From contig OX419755.1 in the NCBI GenBank assembly GCA_948567375.1, positions 45,327,001 to 45,391,000 on the forward strand: 64,000 nucleotides of DNA, read 5' to 3'. Of the stretch, positions 23,484-35,286 are shown one piece after another (the stretch's first letter is position 1; each line of letters begins with the position of its first letter). This stretch comes from Lunularia cruciata (Eukaryota; Streptophyta; Marchantiopsida; Lunulariales; Lunulariaceae). The notes beneath the pieces are model-generated. The model was given only the letters and a program-made list of their open reading frames with translations. It did no database searches and was not told the origin of the DNA. The position numbers and the translations under genes are program-made.

Positions 23484-25712
23484 TGTTGTCGTACTATTCC
23501 TTTCTCTCCGAGGGAACACATATGGTGCCTAGCTATGAAGACTATAGATCAGAGGCTAAGGGTAAACTTGTAACTACTTGTCTGAACACACGTGCCACCT
23601 AACCACCGGAACCCTCCTCTCTTGTAACTAGTATATTTGCTATTGGGAAGGGTAGTGACGGGCAACCTAACCTGTCATCAAAACATGCACTCCTGGTCTG
23701 CTGGTCATCCAACATTACCAAGGAGAAATACATAGCACTCCTAGAAGGAAATAACCTAAGCGCAATGCCCGCACACCAATCCAAACCCACTGGGTGTACA
23801 AACAGGCATACAAGCACAGAGAGGATCCAATCACACAAATACGGCAACAACTCTTTGTGATTTTTGTTGGAAAAGAGCTTTAGAGCCTTCTTGCTCTATC
23901 ATCAAGCTCATTTCAAATTGTTATCCAAGCCTCCTCCAAATTGAACTTCAAATCTCAACAATTTTCTACTCCAAGTAGAGAATTCCCATGTATTCTTGAT
24001 GGGGAAAACTCTATGCATCTCATATAACCATAATTTTTTTTGTGTAGCTTTTTTTGAGTAGATTTGAGAGTTCTAGAATCCAATGGAAAGCATGTGAGAT
24101 ATTATTTCCAATTATATAAAATAAGCCTCAATCAGATCACTATAGCTCCCTTGAAAAGCTCTCAAAGTTGGCTAGATGTTTCACAACTTTCACCCTAATT
24201 TCAAAATCCCTATTTTAGGGTTTTGCCCCTGGTTCTTACCAACTTTCCCCTGATTTCTAAATCAGATGAACACTTGATCCCCACAAAACATTGTGTTAAT
24301 CTGAACTCTCAATCATAGTTACAAAAGTGAGAGAATTGACATTCAATTATGATTGAAGAAAGAAATGCTCCTCCAAGCTTACAATAGTCTTTTTAGTAAA
24401 ACTTGTATCAAATGTCACTCTCTATGAATCCAGAGCCAACAAAATTTTCCATAGTTGTTGTTAGTGCTCTTGTTCAACATTCTAAAATGTTTGATGGCCT
24501 AATCCAACCCCAATCACTAGTAATGGATCAATTTCTAAATTGGGCTAACTTGTAAGCTCTACAGACCTAAGTATACTTGATCCAAGACCTTGAATTCTCT
24601 GTTTGAAGAATTCACATGAAACCTCCACACAAAGGTGAAAATCATAACCAAAAACAAGATTGTAAATTTTCATAAGGTATCTCAAATCACAACTTGGGGA
24701 GTGACCAAAACTTCAAACTTGATCACTAGCTCTTCTCTATCACCTTACATCTCAAGAGCTTCAACTTCAATCAACCAGATATGATTTGAGATTGACCCAA
24801 AACTAAAATTTCTTGCACTCAATACTGTAAGCATTTTTTGTTCTCTCCAATCTAATGAAAAATAGTGAAAATGTTTCAAGAACCTCTCTCAATTACCTAC
24901 TTTGTGCCATTGGGTATGAATTTTACCTTGCTTGATTCAATTGATCATATCCATATTAGGATCAACTCAAATTGTGTGATTTCTATCTTCATATTGTAGC
25001 CTGTCATTTCTTCTTTCCAATCATGGTCTTCATTCCTCAAATGGCCTCCCCAAACTCTGTCCAAAGTCAAAAAACTCCAAACTCCTCTCTTGGGATCCAA
25101 TCTCTTGCACATTTGTCCTTTTGTCTCTTTACTTTTTGACAAATGGACCCCACAACTCCACCTTGAAGCTTATGAGCAAAAATTTACGCATCCCCAACTA
25201 TAAAAGTACATATATTGTCAAGTCCTAGACATATTCATAAGTAAGCACCAAAAGGATGATAGGGTCTGGGTTTCTCATCATTGACTCCACAAATAGCACC
25301 CCAAAACGTGTCACCAACCAGTCTTGTAAGCCATCACGGTGCAAAATCTGAAGCATGATGAGAAAGGGATTTGGGAGTGGCAGATCCAGAGCATGGGACA
25401 TCTCATGCTCAAACGCTTCCTCTAATGTTCTACCACTTGCACACTGCTACAACTCTCACTCCCAACATCCTCCTCCTCCTCGAGACTCCTCAACTAAAAC
25501 ACACTCTATCTCTCCACTCGCCCTCATTTATATTCATCAAAGCCCTCAAAAATTATAAGATTGTAATCAATGTGGCCAATCACATACAAGTACATAAATT
25601 GCTCACATGGCAGCATCTCATCCATTGGACCTAGCATACAACCTACCCCACTAATGTGGAGATAAACTATGATAAGTCATTTTTTATGGGCTACGCAAAC
25701 CACAACATGACA
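23484..25712. mobile_element. 2.2-kb solo-LTR-like insert inside the K0 RT
   Basis: The two halves of the K0 RT stop at these positions and join logically across them (NQIKI on one side, EEVYKIAS on the other). The insert starts TGTTGTCG and ends CATGACA on the plus strand, so it has TG...CA ends, with TGTTGT facing ACAACA. It contains no recognisable coding domain. A TATA-like tataaaag lies near 25,199. A solo LTR left by recombination between two LTRs would look like this. I could not find a matching 4-5-bp target duplication. Confidence 0.5.
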
Positions 25713-26070
25713 CCATGATCTTGATTTGGTTGTAATTGCTCTACAAATCAAGGTTAGAAAATTGTTTTTCCCCATTGAGTTGATTAAACAAGTCATCTAT
25801 GCAAAGTTATGGGTATTTCTTCTTCACCATTTGTTGATTAAGGTCCCAGTAGTCAATGCACATGCGCATTGTATCATCCTTTTGCTTCACAAACAAGACA
25901 AGAGTCTCATATAGTGATATGTTAGGTTGTATAAGCCTATTCTGCAATATATCTTTGATTTGTACCTTACACTCTTGCAACTCATGAGGTGAAAGTTAAT
26001 ATGAGGCCTTACAAGGAAGAGTCTTACCAAGAAGTATCTCAATTTTATTTTCTTCTCTCCTTTTTGGTAG
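25713..26070 (-). pseudogene. Ty3/gypsy RT, N-terminal half (K0)
   Basis: Minus-strand reading gives [51 protein letters not shown], then KKKYP-stop and DDLFNQLNGEKQFSNLDL. These are the fingers and first palm blocks of a gypsy RT, up to the first catalytic Asp (SNLDL). The reading ends at NQIKI where the insert begins. Confidence 0.8.
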
Positions 26071-26840
26071 TAATATTGAGGGTAAATCATCAAGAAATAC
26101 ATCATTGAAACTCATTCACCACATCTTTCAAATTCTTACAAATTTTTCCATTGAGGTATGCATCCTAGATTTTTCTTATTAGACCTATGAAACATCTATT
26201 TGTCTTATTGATAGCTATTATCCCTATGACATAGAGAGGCAATTCTTGCCTTTGCAATCTTTTTTTGTCCCCAATGATCTTCCATTGGCTAATTCTCACT
26301 ACTTCTTTCTACAATTGATCATAGGGTTGTTGTGTTCTATTCCTAACATGCTTAAGATCACATCATAATGAACTAACCATATCACTTTCTACTCAATTTC
26401 TTCATGATACTCTCTTATAGAGAGTGTTACCTTTCTACGTAATGACTCAATCCTCTCTATCTTACCATTAAGTAACTCTACTTCTTCATTTGTATCCCCC
26501 TCTAGTTGCATCTCCAACCTTATGAAACAAAGCAAGACAAGAAATTCTCTATTGCTCTAGGGTCCATCAATACTCTCACTTGATTGCATTCTAGGACTCC
26601 ATTTATGAAAATCAATTTTTTACTTGTCTTCCTCAACCTTTGCGCACATGTCCTCTTCTTCTCCCTACTTTTACTCTTTTCCATTGTACCAATAAGGCCA
26701 TGAGGTACAATTTTTAGTTATGTTTATTTTTTGATGTGATTTCAACATCCTCTTCTTCAATTTGTCTCTCCATATTTTTCAAAGGTTTCATGTATGGAGT
26801 TCAAGAGCCTCTAGGAAGACAAGCACAAAAATTAATGGCT
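26071..26840 (-). pseudogene. Ty3/gypsy protease region of K0
   Basis: Near 26,590-26,550 the minus strand reads NGVLECNQVRVLMDPRAIEN followed by FLS. The family has L-x-D-S-G-A-x-x-(N)FIS at this place, so the active-site DSG has become DPR and the protease cannot be functional. The rest of the segment towards the RT is frame-broken. Proteases of this kind mature the gag-pol polyprotein. Confidence 0.55.
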
Positions 26841-27560
26841 AGATTCCTAACTCAATTGCAATTGTAACAACATCATTGTTCTACTTGACCCTCTACTTTT
26901 TGTGGGATTACATCTCTCCTTTCTTTGACACATCCTAGTTCTCCTTGGAGCAATCATGCTCCTTGGTCTTGGAAGAAAATGTTGCTCAATTCCATAGGAA
27001 TTGGTTCACCAAAGTATGATGTTTTAGCCCCATAGTGTTGAGTTGGGACTACATCTTCATCTCCTCCAAGTGCCTCTACTATTCTTTGAGTGCATGAAAT
27101 GGCTTCAAAAATAGCACAAGGATTTTGTACCATTACCTCTTGGTAAATTTGCTCTCTTAACTCCCATTTGATATTATCAAGAGCTTTTGGTGGACTCATA
27201 TCTTTATCACAAATCTACAGATCAAGAAATGCCTCCATGTATCTTGTATGTTGTTCTTTTGCTTCAACTCCCATAGTTGGGTCTGAGCCATGTGCATGGA
27301 ATCCATGGATTGGAAATTCTTTAGTAGCTCTTCTTGCATTGTTGTCCAAGTGATCTCTCTTCCTTCTACCAACACTAATCATTCCCAAGCATTGTACCAT
27401 GTGAGGGCCTTATTTTTCAATTCCTCATATGCAAACATGGCTACAAAATGATTGGTGATCTCAATTGTGAATAATCAAAATATTGATTCATTCTTGAAAT
27501 CTTGTTTTCCACTACTTCCATGGGACTTTGTCCCTTGTAAGGCTCAACATCTTCTTCATC
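26840..27560 (-). pseudogene. Ty3/gypsy gag of K0
   Basis: Minus-strand frames 27,400-27,215 and 27,199-26,954 hold the capsid-like part. The second has an ALDNIKWELREQIYQEVMVQ segment typical of the end of gag capsid. Near 26,885-26,845 the reading CCYNCN-stop-VRNLAINFCA is a decayed CCHC zinc knuckle with the His replaced by Asn. In this family the knuckle binds element RNA. Confidence 0.6.
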
Positions 27561-28240
27561 TAAAGTAACAATATGACTTCATAATTGACCAAGGTTGGTG
27601 TTATTGGCATGAGTTACTCTTTAAGTACTTAGGCCATTAGTATTGGTTTTTGGGATGATTTCCCTTCTTGCATTATCTAATCATTCTTGATGGTATGTGT
27701 TTGACTTTACAATGCCTCCATTGTCATCTTGATTTCCCAAAATGACATCAATATCCCTTATATTCTTTGCGTCAAACTCTATAACTATAGCTCTATGATG
27801 TATACACACAGAAAATGCCCAATTGCTACTCCCTACTTCAATAGAGGGTTAATATGATCAAAAGGGAGCACAAACAATTGGGACTACCATTGGACCTTGA
27901 AGGCTATCACTTTTTGATTATATTCCTCACCAAAATTATGGATTACAAAATCCCTAAATTGATCTACCTACATTATGGATTTCTACTTGAGTGTTGAAAG
28001 GGAGAGGATTTGGTATATTCAGATCTATTGCATTATAACAGAATATAGATTGTAAAATCCCACTCATTATTATATATCACTACAAGTGGAATCACTAGGT
28101 TTGGCAAATTCATCACTATGTTCATGAATTGTACTCCAAAATGGTAAATGAGATATACTTTCACTTGCTCATGTTGGATGTATATAATTGTGATTATAGA
28201 ATGGATTCAAGAATAGAAAATAGGATATAGGAAATTATCC
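27561..28240. other. 5' leader side of K0; no recognised gene
   Basis: This lies upstream of the K0 gag on the minus strand. No primer-binding site or clear coding block was recognised. Confidence 0.4.
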
Positions 28241-29170
28241 TCTAGGAGCATCCACCCATCATTTCTCTAAAACATCCCCAATTTATCAATTGCACTATGT
28301 TTTCTCCTCTCAAAATTATTCAATCTTAGCCTTTGTTCTTCCAAGAGAAGTGATCCACTCTCTTGGATTAAAACACCTATTCTAACACTATTGTAATTTT
28401 TTGAGGTCAAGAGAACCCTCAAGAGAAACACAAGAGAAGAAACAAAAAGGAAACACAAGGCTTCATCTCTCAATACTACGATGCACGTAAAGGAGCACCT
28501 TGTCTTCATTATATAACAAAGAGGAGCTCCACCCTTGGATCATATACATGGATTGGTGGTATATCAACAAGCTCCACCCTTAGATTAGTTGCATGGATTG
28601 GTGACATGTTGATATTTGTCCTATTTGGTTGGTCAAACAAGTTTTGACCAAAGGGAATCTTGGGGAAATCTTCCTATATGAAGTTCAAAATAGCATGGGT
28701 GAGGTATCATTGGAAAGCTCTTAACAAGACAAACAAAGGGAAGAAGGCAAGGGTTTTTTTCCAAGAGGGGTGAATATTTCATTTTTTGAGGCCTAATTCA
28801 TCTCTTTAGGCCTTTGGAATTAGCTCTAAAGTTTTAAAAGTGTTTTGACTTCCACCCTATTAGTGGAAGTACTCTTTTTGTGACATCTCTATCTGATTTA
28901 CTTAGATCATCATATATGACATCCTTCTAGATATTACAAAGTTAATTTCCACCTCTAGAGAATATGTCTAGCTAATGGTATTACAATTGCAAGGGGTGGC
29001 AATATCCTCTTCTAGAAGTTTTTTGTGCTCAAAAGGTTAAATAGGAAATATTGAAAAAATTGTAAGAACGTCATATTTCCCTTCATTCTTAGTTATTTTT
29101 TACTATCCTCAAGGGAATGAACTATTCTTATCAATTTTACTAGCATTTGTTTGACATTAAGTCACACATA
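28241..29170. repeat. Probable LTR (orientation unresolved)
   Basis: It shares its end (about 29,030-29,170) with the segment at 16,577-16,995. Read on the minus strand, a TATA-like ttatataatg lies near 28,510, followed by a T/C-rich stretch, as in an LTR promoter driving K0. Read on the plus strand, the end ...agtcaca at about 29,167 is followed by ttttttggtgccaatgttaaggat, which could be a decayed primer-binding site for a plus-strand element. It also contains the direct repeat listed next. Confidence 0.4.
28514..28606. repeat. Imperfect direct repeat of about 45 bp
   Basis: The phrase agctccacccttggatcatatacatggattggtg is followed directly by agctccacccttagattagttgcatggattggtg. This is a local duplication within the LTR-like segment. 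Confidence 0.7.
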
Positions 29171-29939
29171 CTTTTTTGGTGCCAATGTTAAGGATACACT
29201 CCTTGGTGTGGTTAGAGATAGAGCTAGAAAAGGGTATGAATTTCATATTAATATAAATACAAAGAGGTGTCCAAACACCTCATGATCTCAGAGCTTTCAA
29301 GAGAAATCAGAAGCATGAAGCTAAGTGGCATGTAGCCAAAGAAAGAAAACTCAAGAGGAATTTAATAATTCAAGAGAGAAAAATAGTGACAAACACTAAA
29401 CTGGCCATAAGGCACATTTCCCTATAGAAAGGTTAGTTTGGATTCAAGAACATAACCAGTCAATTAACCCATCAGTTTAAAACTCAATCTAATCCAGCTA
29501 TCTCTTCCTAGCCTTATATAATAGAAGTAGATCTTTTGTAGATCTTTTGAGAAGGAGTTCACTAGATATGAAATCAAGAAGAGTTTGTAGGAGGTTCCTT
29601 ATAAGTCACTTCTTTGGGTTTGGATACAAAGGAAGAGTACTTACCATTGGTACCTTGCAAGCTCTTTGCCAAAGACCAAGGACTCAATTACAAGGTTTCT
29701 TTGGCTGATCATGCTTCATGTCACTATTTGTAGAATCCCAAAAACTTGGATTAGGACATTAATCCATTGTAGAGGAGGAAGAAGGTTTTTCAAGCCTAGA
29801 GCCTGATTCAAACATATTTTATTACTCTCTTGCAAGTTTAGTCACTATTCTTGCTCTCTCTTTGCACCCTTCCTCATGGAAAAGCATGCACCCTTCACAT
29901 GAAAAATTTAGATAATTTATTACACTATAAATTATACAA
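29171..29939. other. No recognisable gene
   Basis: It lies between the LTR-like segment and the left end of element K. Integrase of K would be expected here on the minus strand, but no zinc-binding or DDE motif is visible, so K is truncated or replaced at this side. Confidence 0.45.
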
Positions 29940-31208
29940 ATTAGTTTTGTCAAAAAAATGTGATATTGATAGGTTCTTCTCCTTCTTCATCATGTGCTTG
30001 AGATAGCCTATCTACATTGGCATGCTTCTTCTTTAGCATTTGCAACTATATATTTTGTTGTCATACTTTGATAATAGAATCTTCTATCAAGCAATCCTCC
30101 CTTCTACTTTTGGCTTGTTGAAGATATATTCCAAAACCTTATGATCAATGACAAAGGTGAAAATGCTTCACACCAAGTAATCCTAAACTTTCTCAAGGAA
30201 AAAATTACTATAAATTCTCTTTCTTAGTGATAGAGCAGTTCTTCCCTATAGGGATCATTTGTCTCTTTGCATAAGTAATGGGATAATTATGCACTAAGAT
30301 TATACCAAATTGCTATGTTAGATGCACCCATATAGATGATGAAAGGTTTCTTCCAATCAAGCTTAGATAAAAATAGATGTAGTGTTAAGAGACTTTTATC
30401 AACTCCTCAAAAGCTACCAAATTTGCTTTATCTCCAAAACAAGTGTATAGTGTATTCCTTTTCTCATATAAAAGGTCAAAGCATAAAATTTATGCAAGAA
30501 AGAGATGATAAACGTCTAATAATATTTTATTATTCTTAGAAAAGATGTTAACTTTGACAAGTTTTCTGGAAATGGTAGTTCTGATATCTTCTTCACCTTC
30601 TCTAGATCAAAAACTACACCTCCTTAAACCTTATGTGACCTAAAAATTGGATTGTCTATGCTTCCAAATAAACATTTCTTTGGGCTTAACATAGCATTAC
30701 AACCTTTTCCTAATCTTTGTAATCCTTTGATAAGGTGATCAAAGTGCTCTTCTTTACTCCTATAAACATAAAAATCATTAATAAATCTCCCATTAACTTT
30801 TCAATGGTTAAAAATTGTTTCATGAATCTTTGAAAAGTTGCTAGAACAGTACAAAGACCAAATTGTATTACTCAAAAGGCAGACATACCCAAGGATGTAT
30901 TGAAGATTATCATGGGTTGGTGTTCTAGAAAAATATTGATCATTGCTTCTATAACCATTTTTTATTGCTTCATTATTTATTGCCTATAACCTGTTCAAAT
31001 ATTTCATCCATGAAGTTAGAGAATTGTTATCCTTCTTGGTCTCTACATTGAGCTTCTTGTATCAACACACATCTTCAACTTTCCCTTCTTCTTCTTCTTC
31101 ATTATAATAATAAGAGAGACAAACTTTTAATTCTCCATCTTATAAATGAAGCCTACCTCCTTAAGCTTCTCTATCTCCTCCTTGACAACCATTGATAGAT
31201 GGTTAATT
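29940..31208 (-). pseudogene. Element K, left part: Ty3/gypsy RT and RNase H
   Basis: On the minus strand the RT starts at 31,190 with VVKEEIEKLKEVGFIYKMEN, continues through GKLKMCVD, then FGLCTVLATFQRF, and reaches FINDFYVYRSKEEHFDHLIK near 30,790-30,720. The catalytic pair has become N-D. RNase H remnants run down to about 29,940, ending in a CQCR/ANVDRLSQAHDEEGEEP-type tail. Its nearest relative in the window is element L (FIDDFCVYGSKEEHFEHLIK), so K and L belong to one Tat/Athila-like family. The rest of K lies at 48,267-50,480, on the other side of L. Confidence 0.75.
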
Positions 31209-31878
31209 TGTAATACCCATTGATGCATGTATGCTCTATAGTGGTATTAATTTTGGTATTAAGAAATATAATTTGTATAGAGTTCAGTTAAGCTTCTATG
31301 TTATTCATGATTAGCTAGAGTTAGTCCTAGCTAAGACAAAGGTGAAATTATTCTAGGAGAAGGAAAAAGAATGAGCATCATTATTTTTCTTCTATTGTAT
31401 TGACTTCATATTATTCCTACTTATTTGATATTGAGGAAAGAGTTCAGAATTCTTGGGCCCATAAGCCTTGTCTATGTAGATTTTTTTTAAGTCCAAGGAT
31501 AGCTTACGTGAAGGAATCCTTGACTTAGTTGGTAGGTGAGGATAAGACCATCTACTCATGGGATTATTCTCACATGCTTGGATATTTTATTAGACTTTTT
31601 GAATTTATTTAACTTGAGTTACTTTGGTAATGAGTATTTTGGTATGTAACTCTTTCACAAGTCTAAAATTACCCTTTAATATATTCATTGCCCTTTAATT
31701 TGCAACTAACTTTCTCTCATTGAGTTCTTTAGTGAGCAATGCTTGAGTCTTGGAGGTGCCTTGGAGTTTTAGCCTTGGAGGAGTGTGGTGGAGTTGGCTG
31801 ATAGCCTTCTTAGTCCATGGTGCGCTACCCTAATAGCCATCAAAGGTTCATTAAGAGTGAGAGATAGGCTAGATCACA
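31209..31878 (+). repeat. 5' LTR of element L
   Basis: It begins TGTAATACCCATTGATGCAT and ends near GATCACA. It matches 47,584-48,266 along its length. Long near-identical stretches include cttggaggtgccttggagtt, gaatccttgacttagttggt and gttcatgattagct-type blocks. A decayed primer-binding site follows directly. Confidence 0.9.
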
Positions 31879-31905
31879 CTTTTGGTTCCATTGTCAAGAC
31901 CTCTC
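31879..31905 (+). promoter_or_regulatory. Decayed primer-binding site of element L
   Basis: Directly after the 5' LTR comes cttttggttccattgtcaag. Plant Tat/Athila elements usually have TGGCGCCGTTGCCGGGGA (tRNA-Asp) here. Most differences are C-to-T or G-to-A, as expected for deaminated methylated cytosines. The match is by eye and tentative. Confidence 0.4.
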
Positions 31906-33182
31906 TAGAAGGCAAGATAATGTTCTGCATTCAATTGTATATTAGATAGAAGGAAACTATGAGAGCTCACTTGTAGAGAACATTAGGGGAGGAGAGGAGA
32001 ACTTGGACCCATTTGTATACCTCACAATTCATTATGATATTTTTGAGGTGATATAATGCATCCTATACATGAGAGGATTTGGAGAGATTATGTGAGGTGG
32101 ATTGCACAATTTGGAGATTAGGTGATTTTGGGCAAAATCTCAAGTTTGAGATCTGGATTTGAAATTTTCAAAGAAGATAGCTTGGGTTATCTTCCAATTA
32201 GAACACTAAAAATTATTGGAAAGGATTCTACACTTACTAAGCTAAGATTTTTGGAAGGTGGTAGAGTAAATTATTCTTATAAATTTCATGCTCTCTTGAA
32301 TTTTGTATAGAATTTGTCATTTCTCATTGGATTTTTCTGAAACTTTTCAAACAAATCAAGTGCAAGACATTAACTTCTGGCCCAAGACTTGGAAAGAGAT
32401 TTTTCTTGCATAGAAATTTATGAATTCCTGAAGTAAGGGAGTGGTTTTAGACCAAATCTGGGAAAATGTGTGATAAACAGAGAGGCTCTCTGGCCAAATG
32501 GCTCAATGAAGAGGGATGAAATTTTGTAGAACCTGACGTATGAAAAATTGCAAAGGATTTGGAGTTACTAGTTGGAAGGATTGATGTGGATTTTGAACAA
32601 GAAATTACACTTAAACAAGGGTCATTTCTTGGGAGTTGAGTTCTCATGCATGAAGAATATGAGAAAAACCAAAAATATATATGATTGTTAAGACTCATCT
32701 TGGGAGCATGAAGGCCCATCAAGAGTAGGAGTAGACGGTATGCAAAGTTTCCCAAGGGTTTGAGGTGATTATAAGGGTTGATTTGAGGATAAGAGAGTTT
32801 AGAATAGAATTTGAAAGAGTGTTGAAAGGATACAAAGACCTATACTACTTGGAGAAAGAGTGATTTTTAAGTACTTTTGATGTAGAAAGAAGGGACATAA
32901 GGCAAATTCATGTACATTGACTTTAGAGAGCAAGTGATTGAGGGACAGGAGAGGCTAAGTTGACTTGGGATTACATATTAGACCTTCTTCACCAAGATTG
33001 GGAGGGAGGAGATCTAAAACCGAGGAGTTGTGTGAGGTTTGTGGAGTAAAAAGATTTCCAAAAGAGCATGAGTATACTAGAGTAATAATAATTTTTAAAA
33101 CTTGGGTAAAAGATCTTGGGATCTTGATCTTAGAACCACTATGAAGAAACTAAATTCATCAGATGATTCTCAAGATTAGTGA
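31906..33182 (+). other. 5' leader of element L; no gene recognised
   Basis: About 1.3 kb separates the primer-binding site from the first recognisable gag residues. I see no coding block. Long leaders are common in this superfamily. Confidence 0.5.
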
Positions 33183-34335
33183 TGGAGATAATCTTTCAAT
33201 TGATGGATAAACTATCAATGAGAATTCAACTACTAGTTCTTTTTGGCAAGAATGGAGAGGATGTGAAGGCTTTTATGAGAAACTTCAAGAGAGCCTGCAT
33301 AAGAAACAATGAGAGGAGGAAGAATGAGTGAACCTTGTTACTATCAATTTTCTTTGAGGACGCAGTTCTTACATAGTATGAGTCAAAATACCCCACAAAA
33401 ATAGAAAAGATGGGCAAGAGGAGTCTTGGGAGAGTTTGATTACAATACTCATTGAGAAATTTCTTTTGGATGAAATTAATGAGAGATTGATGAGTGAGGT
33501 TACCTTCCTCAAGCAAGGAGAAAGAGAGAAAGTGAGAGTCTATGCAAAAATAGTGGAGAAATTAGAGTCCAAGTTCTACAAAGTGTTGAGGAAAAGTAAA
33601 AAGAGTGGACAAGTTAGAATCCAGGTTATGCAAAGTGTTGAGGAAAAGTGTAGATGATGTAGAGACTACCATGATTGGAATAAAAACTATACTCATCAAG
33701 GATTTTGTGTGAAGATTGAAACCACAAATTCAAAGCAAGGTGAGATATGAAAAACCTTCTTCCAAGGTAGAAATTTTCAAGATTACAATTTGTGTAGAGG
33801 AAAATTTGGAAGGAGATGAGAGTGATTTGGTGGTGAAAGAGGTTGTGCATCCTCCACAAGTCTACAATTATGGAGGGGCTTCTAATCCTTTGATGGGAAG
33901 GGCGGCACCACAAGTAGTAGTTGCTCTTGTTCTTGCACCTCCTTCAAATGATTCTCTTCAAACTATCAGGGAGTAACTTGTAGATCTCAAGATCAATGTA
34001 GAACAACTATGGGAGAAGAGAAGGGTGGACCAAAATATTGGGAGAGACCCTAGGGGTTATGGAAACTATTCATATAGAGGAGACCAACCAACTAGCAATT
34101 TCAATGATAAAAATTGGTATGGTTGTGGAGGTTGATGTCACATTCAAAGGAATAACCCAAATTCCACGTACCATGGAGGAAGAGGTTATGAGGGATTAAA
34201 TAGAAAGAAGGAGGGAGGTAGTGATGCCCAATTTCCTCTTGTGCAAAATAGAGGTAAGGAGATAGCATCCATAGATATACGGAGAGTAAGTATGAGAGGG
34301 AAGAATGCTCAAACTCCAAAGGTCTTAACTTAGAA
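33183..34335 (+). pseudogene. gag of element L
   Basis: The plus strand reads LITILIEKFLLDEINERLMS and FLKQGEREKVRVYAKIVEKL in the frame 33,436-33,657. This is the capsid helix region of gypsy gag, where the family has F-K-Q-G followed by a V-x-E-Y block. At about 34,120 the sequence WYGCGG-stop-CHIQRNNP is a decayed CCHC knuckle with the final Cys replaced by Asn. Element K has the same capsid block on the minus strand near 50,100, which confirms the family. Confidence 0.7.
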
Positions 34336-35280
34336 CTTTTGGTACAAGAAAAGAAGAGAGCCCATTTTGCAGATAATATACATTTGTCTCAAGAATTCAA
34401 TCCTTGCAAGGATAGTCCAACGTCCACAAGGAGTACTTGCACTACTAGTTCAACACCATTAACAAAGATTCTAAGGAAGAAGTTGAGGATGGATGATTTT
34501 TTTAATCTCAAGCACCAATGGGACTACAATGTATTGGAGGATGTTGATAGTTATAAGGCTAACATTATAGTGGATCAATTGATTGCTTTGAATCCTACCT
34601 TGAGGAAGGAGCTTTGGTGGTTTGAGTTTTACAAGGATCAAGAGAAAGAAGAAAGAAAAGGCTCCAATATCAATGGAGGTGGTGGATGAAAAACCAACAC
34701 CATGGGAGGCATATGAGTACACCAAAAAAATTAATGTGGGAGTGAATGGTCATAAGATCAAGGATACACTTGTTGATGGAGGATCTATGGTGAATGCCAT
34801 GTAAGAGAAGTTGATGAAGAAGTTTTGTATGATATCTTCTAAATATTCAACATTTGTAGTGAGCATGGCAAACAAGCAACAAGTTCAATAGGTAGATGTG
34901 AAGGAAAAGGTGGTAATATTGGTTATGGGAGTTCAAAATCTCATGAATTTCCAAGTCTTAAAGAATGCAAGCTATGATTTGCTACTTGGGGCGCCATGGT
35001 TGAGAGCAACTAAAAAATTGCAAAAAGTGCACTTGAGAAATGGACCATCAAATCATTGGGCTATAATTTTGATAACCAATATCAACCATACCTCATATTC
35101 AGATACACCATCTTTTGCTTATTGGGAACCAGATTTGGAAGAAGGAGCTTCAAGTATGGACATGAACATGGATGAAGAGACCTCTTTAGATGATGATGAA
35201 TCTTAATCTGATTCAAATGTGAATCCTTTGTGTTCTTTGGATTTTGTGCCTAAGCCAAAGGTTTTGAGGTACCCTATAAC
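34336..35280 (+). pseudogene. Protease region of element L
   Basis: Near 34,735-34,810 the reading INVGVNGHKIKDTLVDGGSM is the retropepsin active-site segment. The family has LVD-(T/S)-G-(S/A); here the middle residue is Gly. A frame at 34,898-35,206 continues with FQVLKNASYDLLLGAPWLRA, whose YDLLLG(x)PWL is the second conserved protease block. Stops break the reading between them. The acidic stretch near 35,160-35,205 precedes the RT. Confidence 0.7.
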
Positions 35281-35286
35281 TCAACA

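Larger units (their letters stand above)
22570..27560 (-). mobile_element. Degraded Ty3/gypsy element K0 (minus), interrupted
   Basis: Read on the minus strand from high to low coordinates the order is gag (27,560-26,840), protease (near 26,590-26,550), RT N-half (26,070-25,713), a 2.2-kb insert (25,712-23,484), RT C-half (23,483-23,170) and RNase H (23,130-22,570). This gag-PR-RT-RH order is the Ty3/gypsy order. The RT wording (FEYLVVPFGLTN, then MSLVNDIFHPYLDK) is close to plant Ty3/gypsy elements of the chromovirus type. No integrase is found below 22,570. Stops and indels occur in every domain. Confidence 0.8.

Noticed and set aside
29175-29200. Primer-binding site of a plus-strand element
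   Set aside because: The match is partial, and the minus-strand reading of the same LTR-like segment has its own promoter-like site. Left unresolved.
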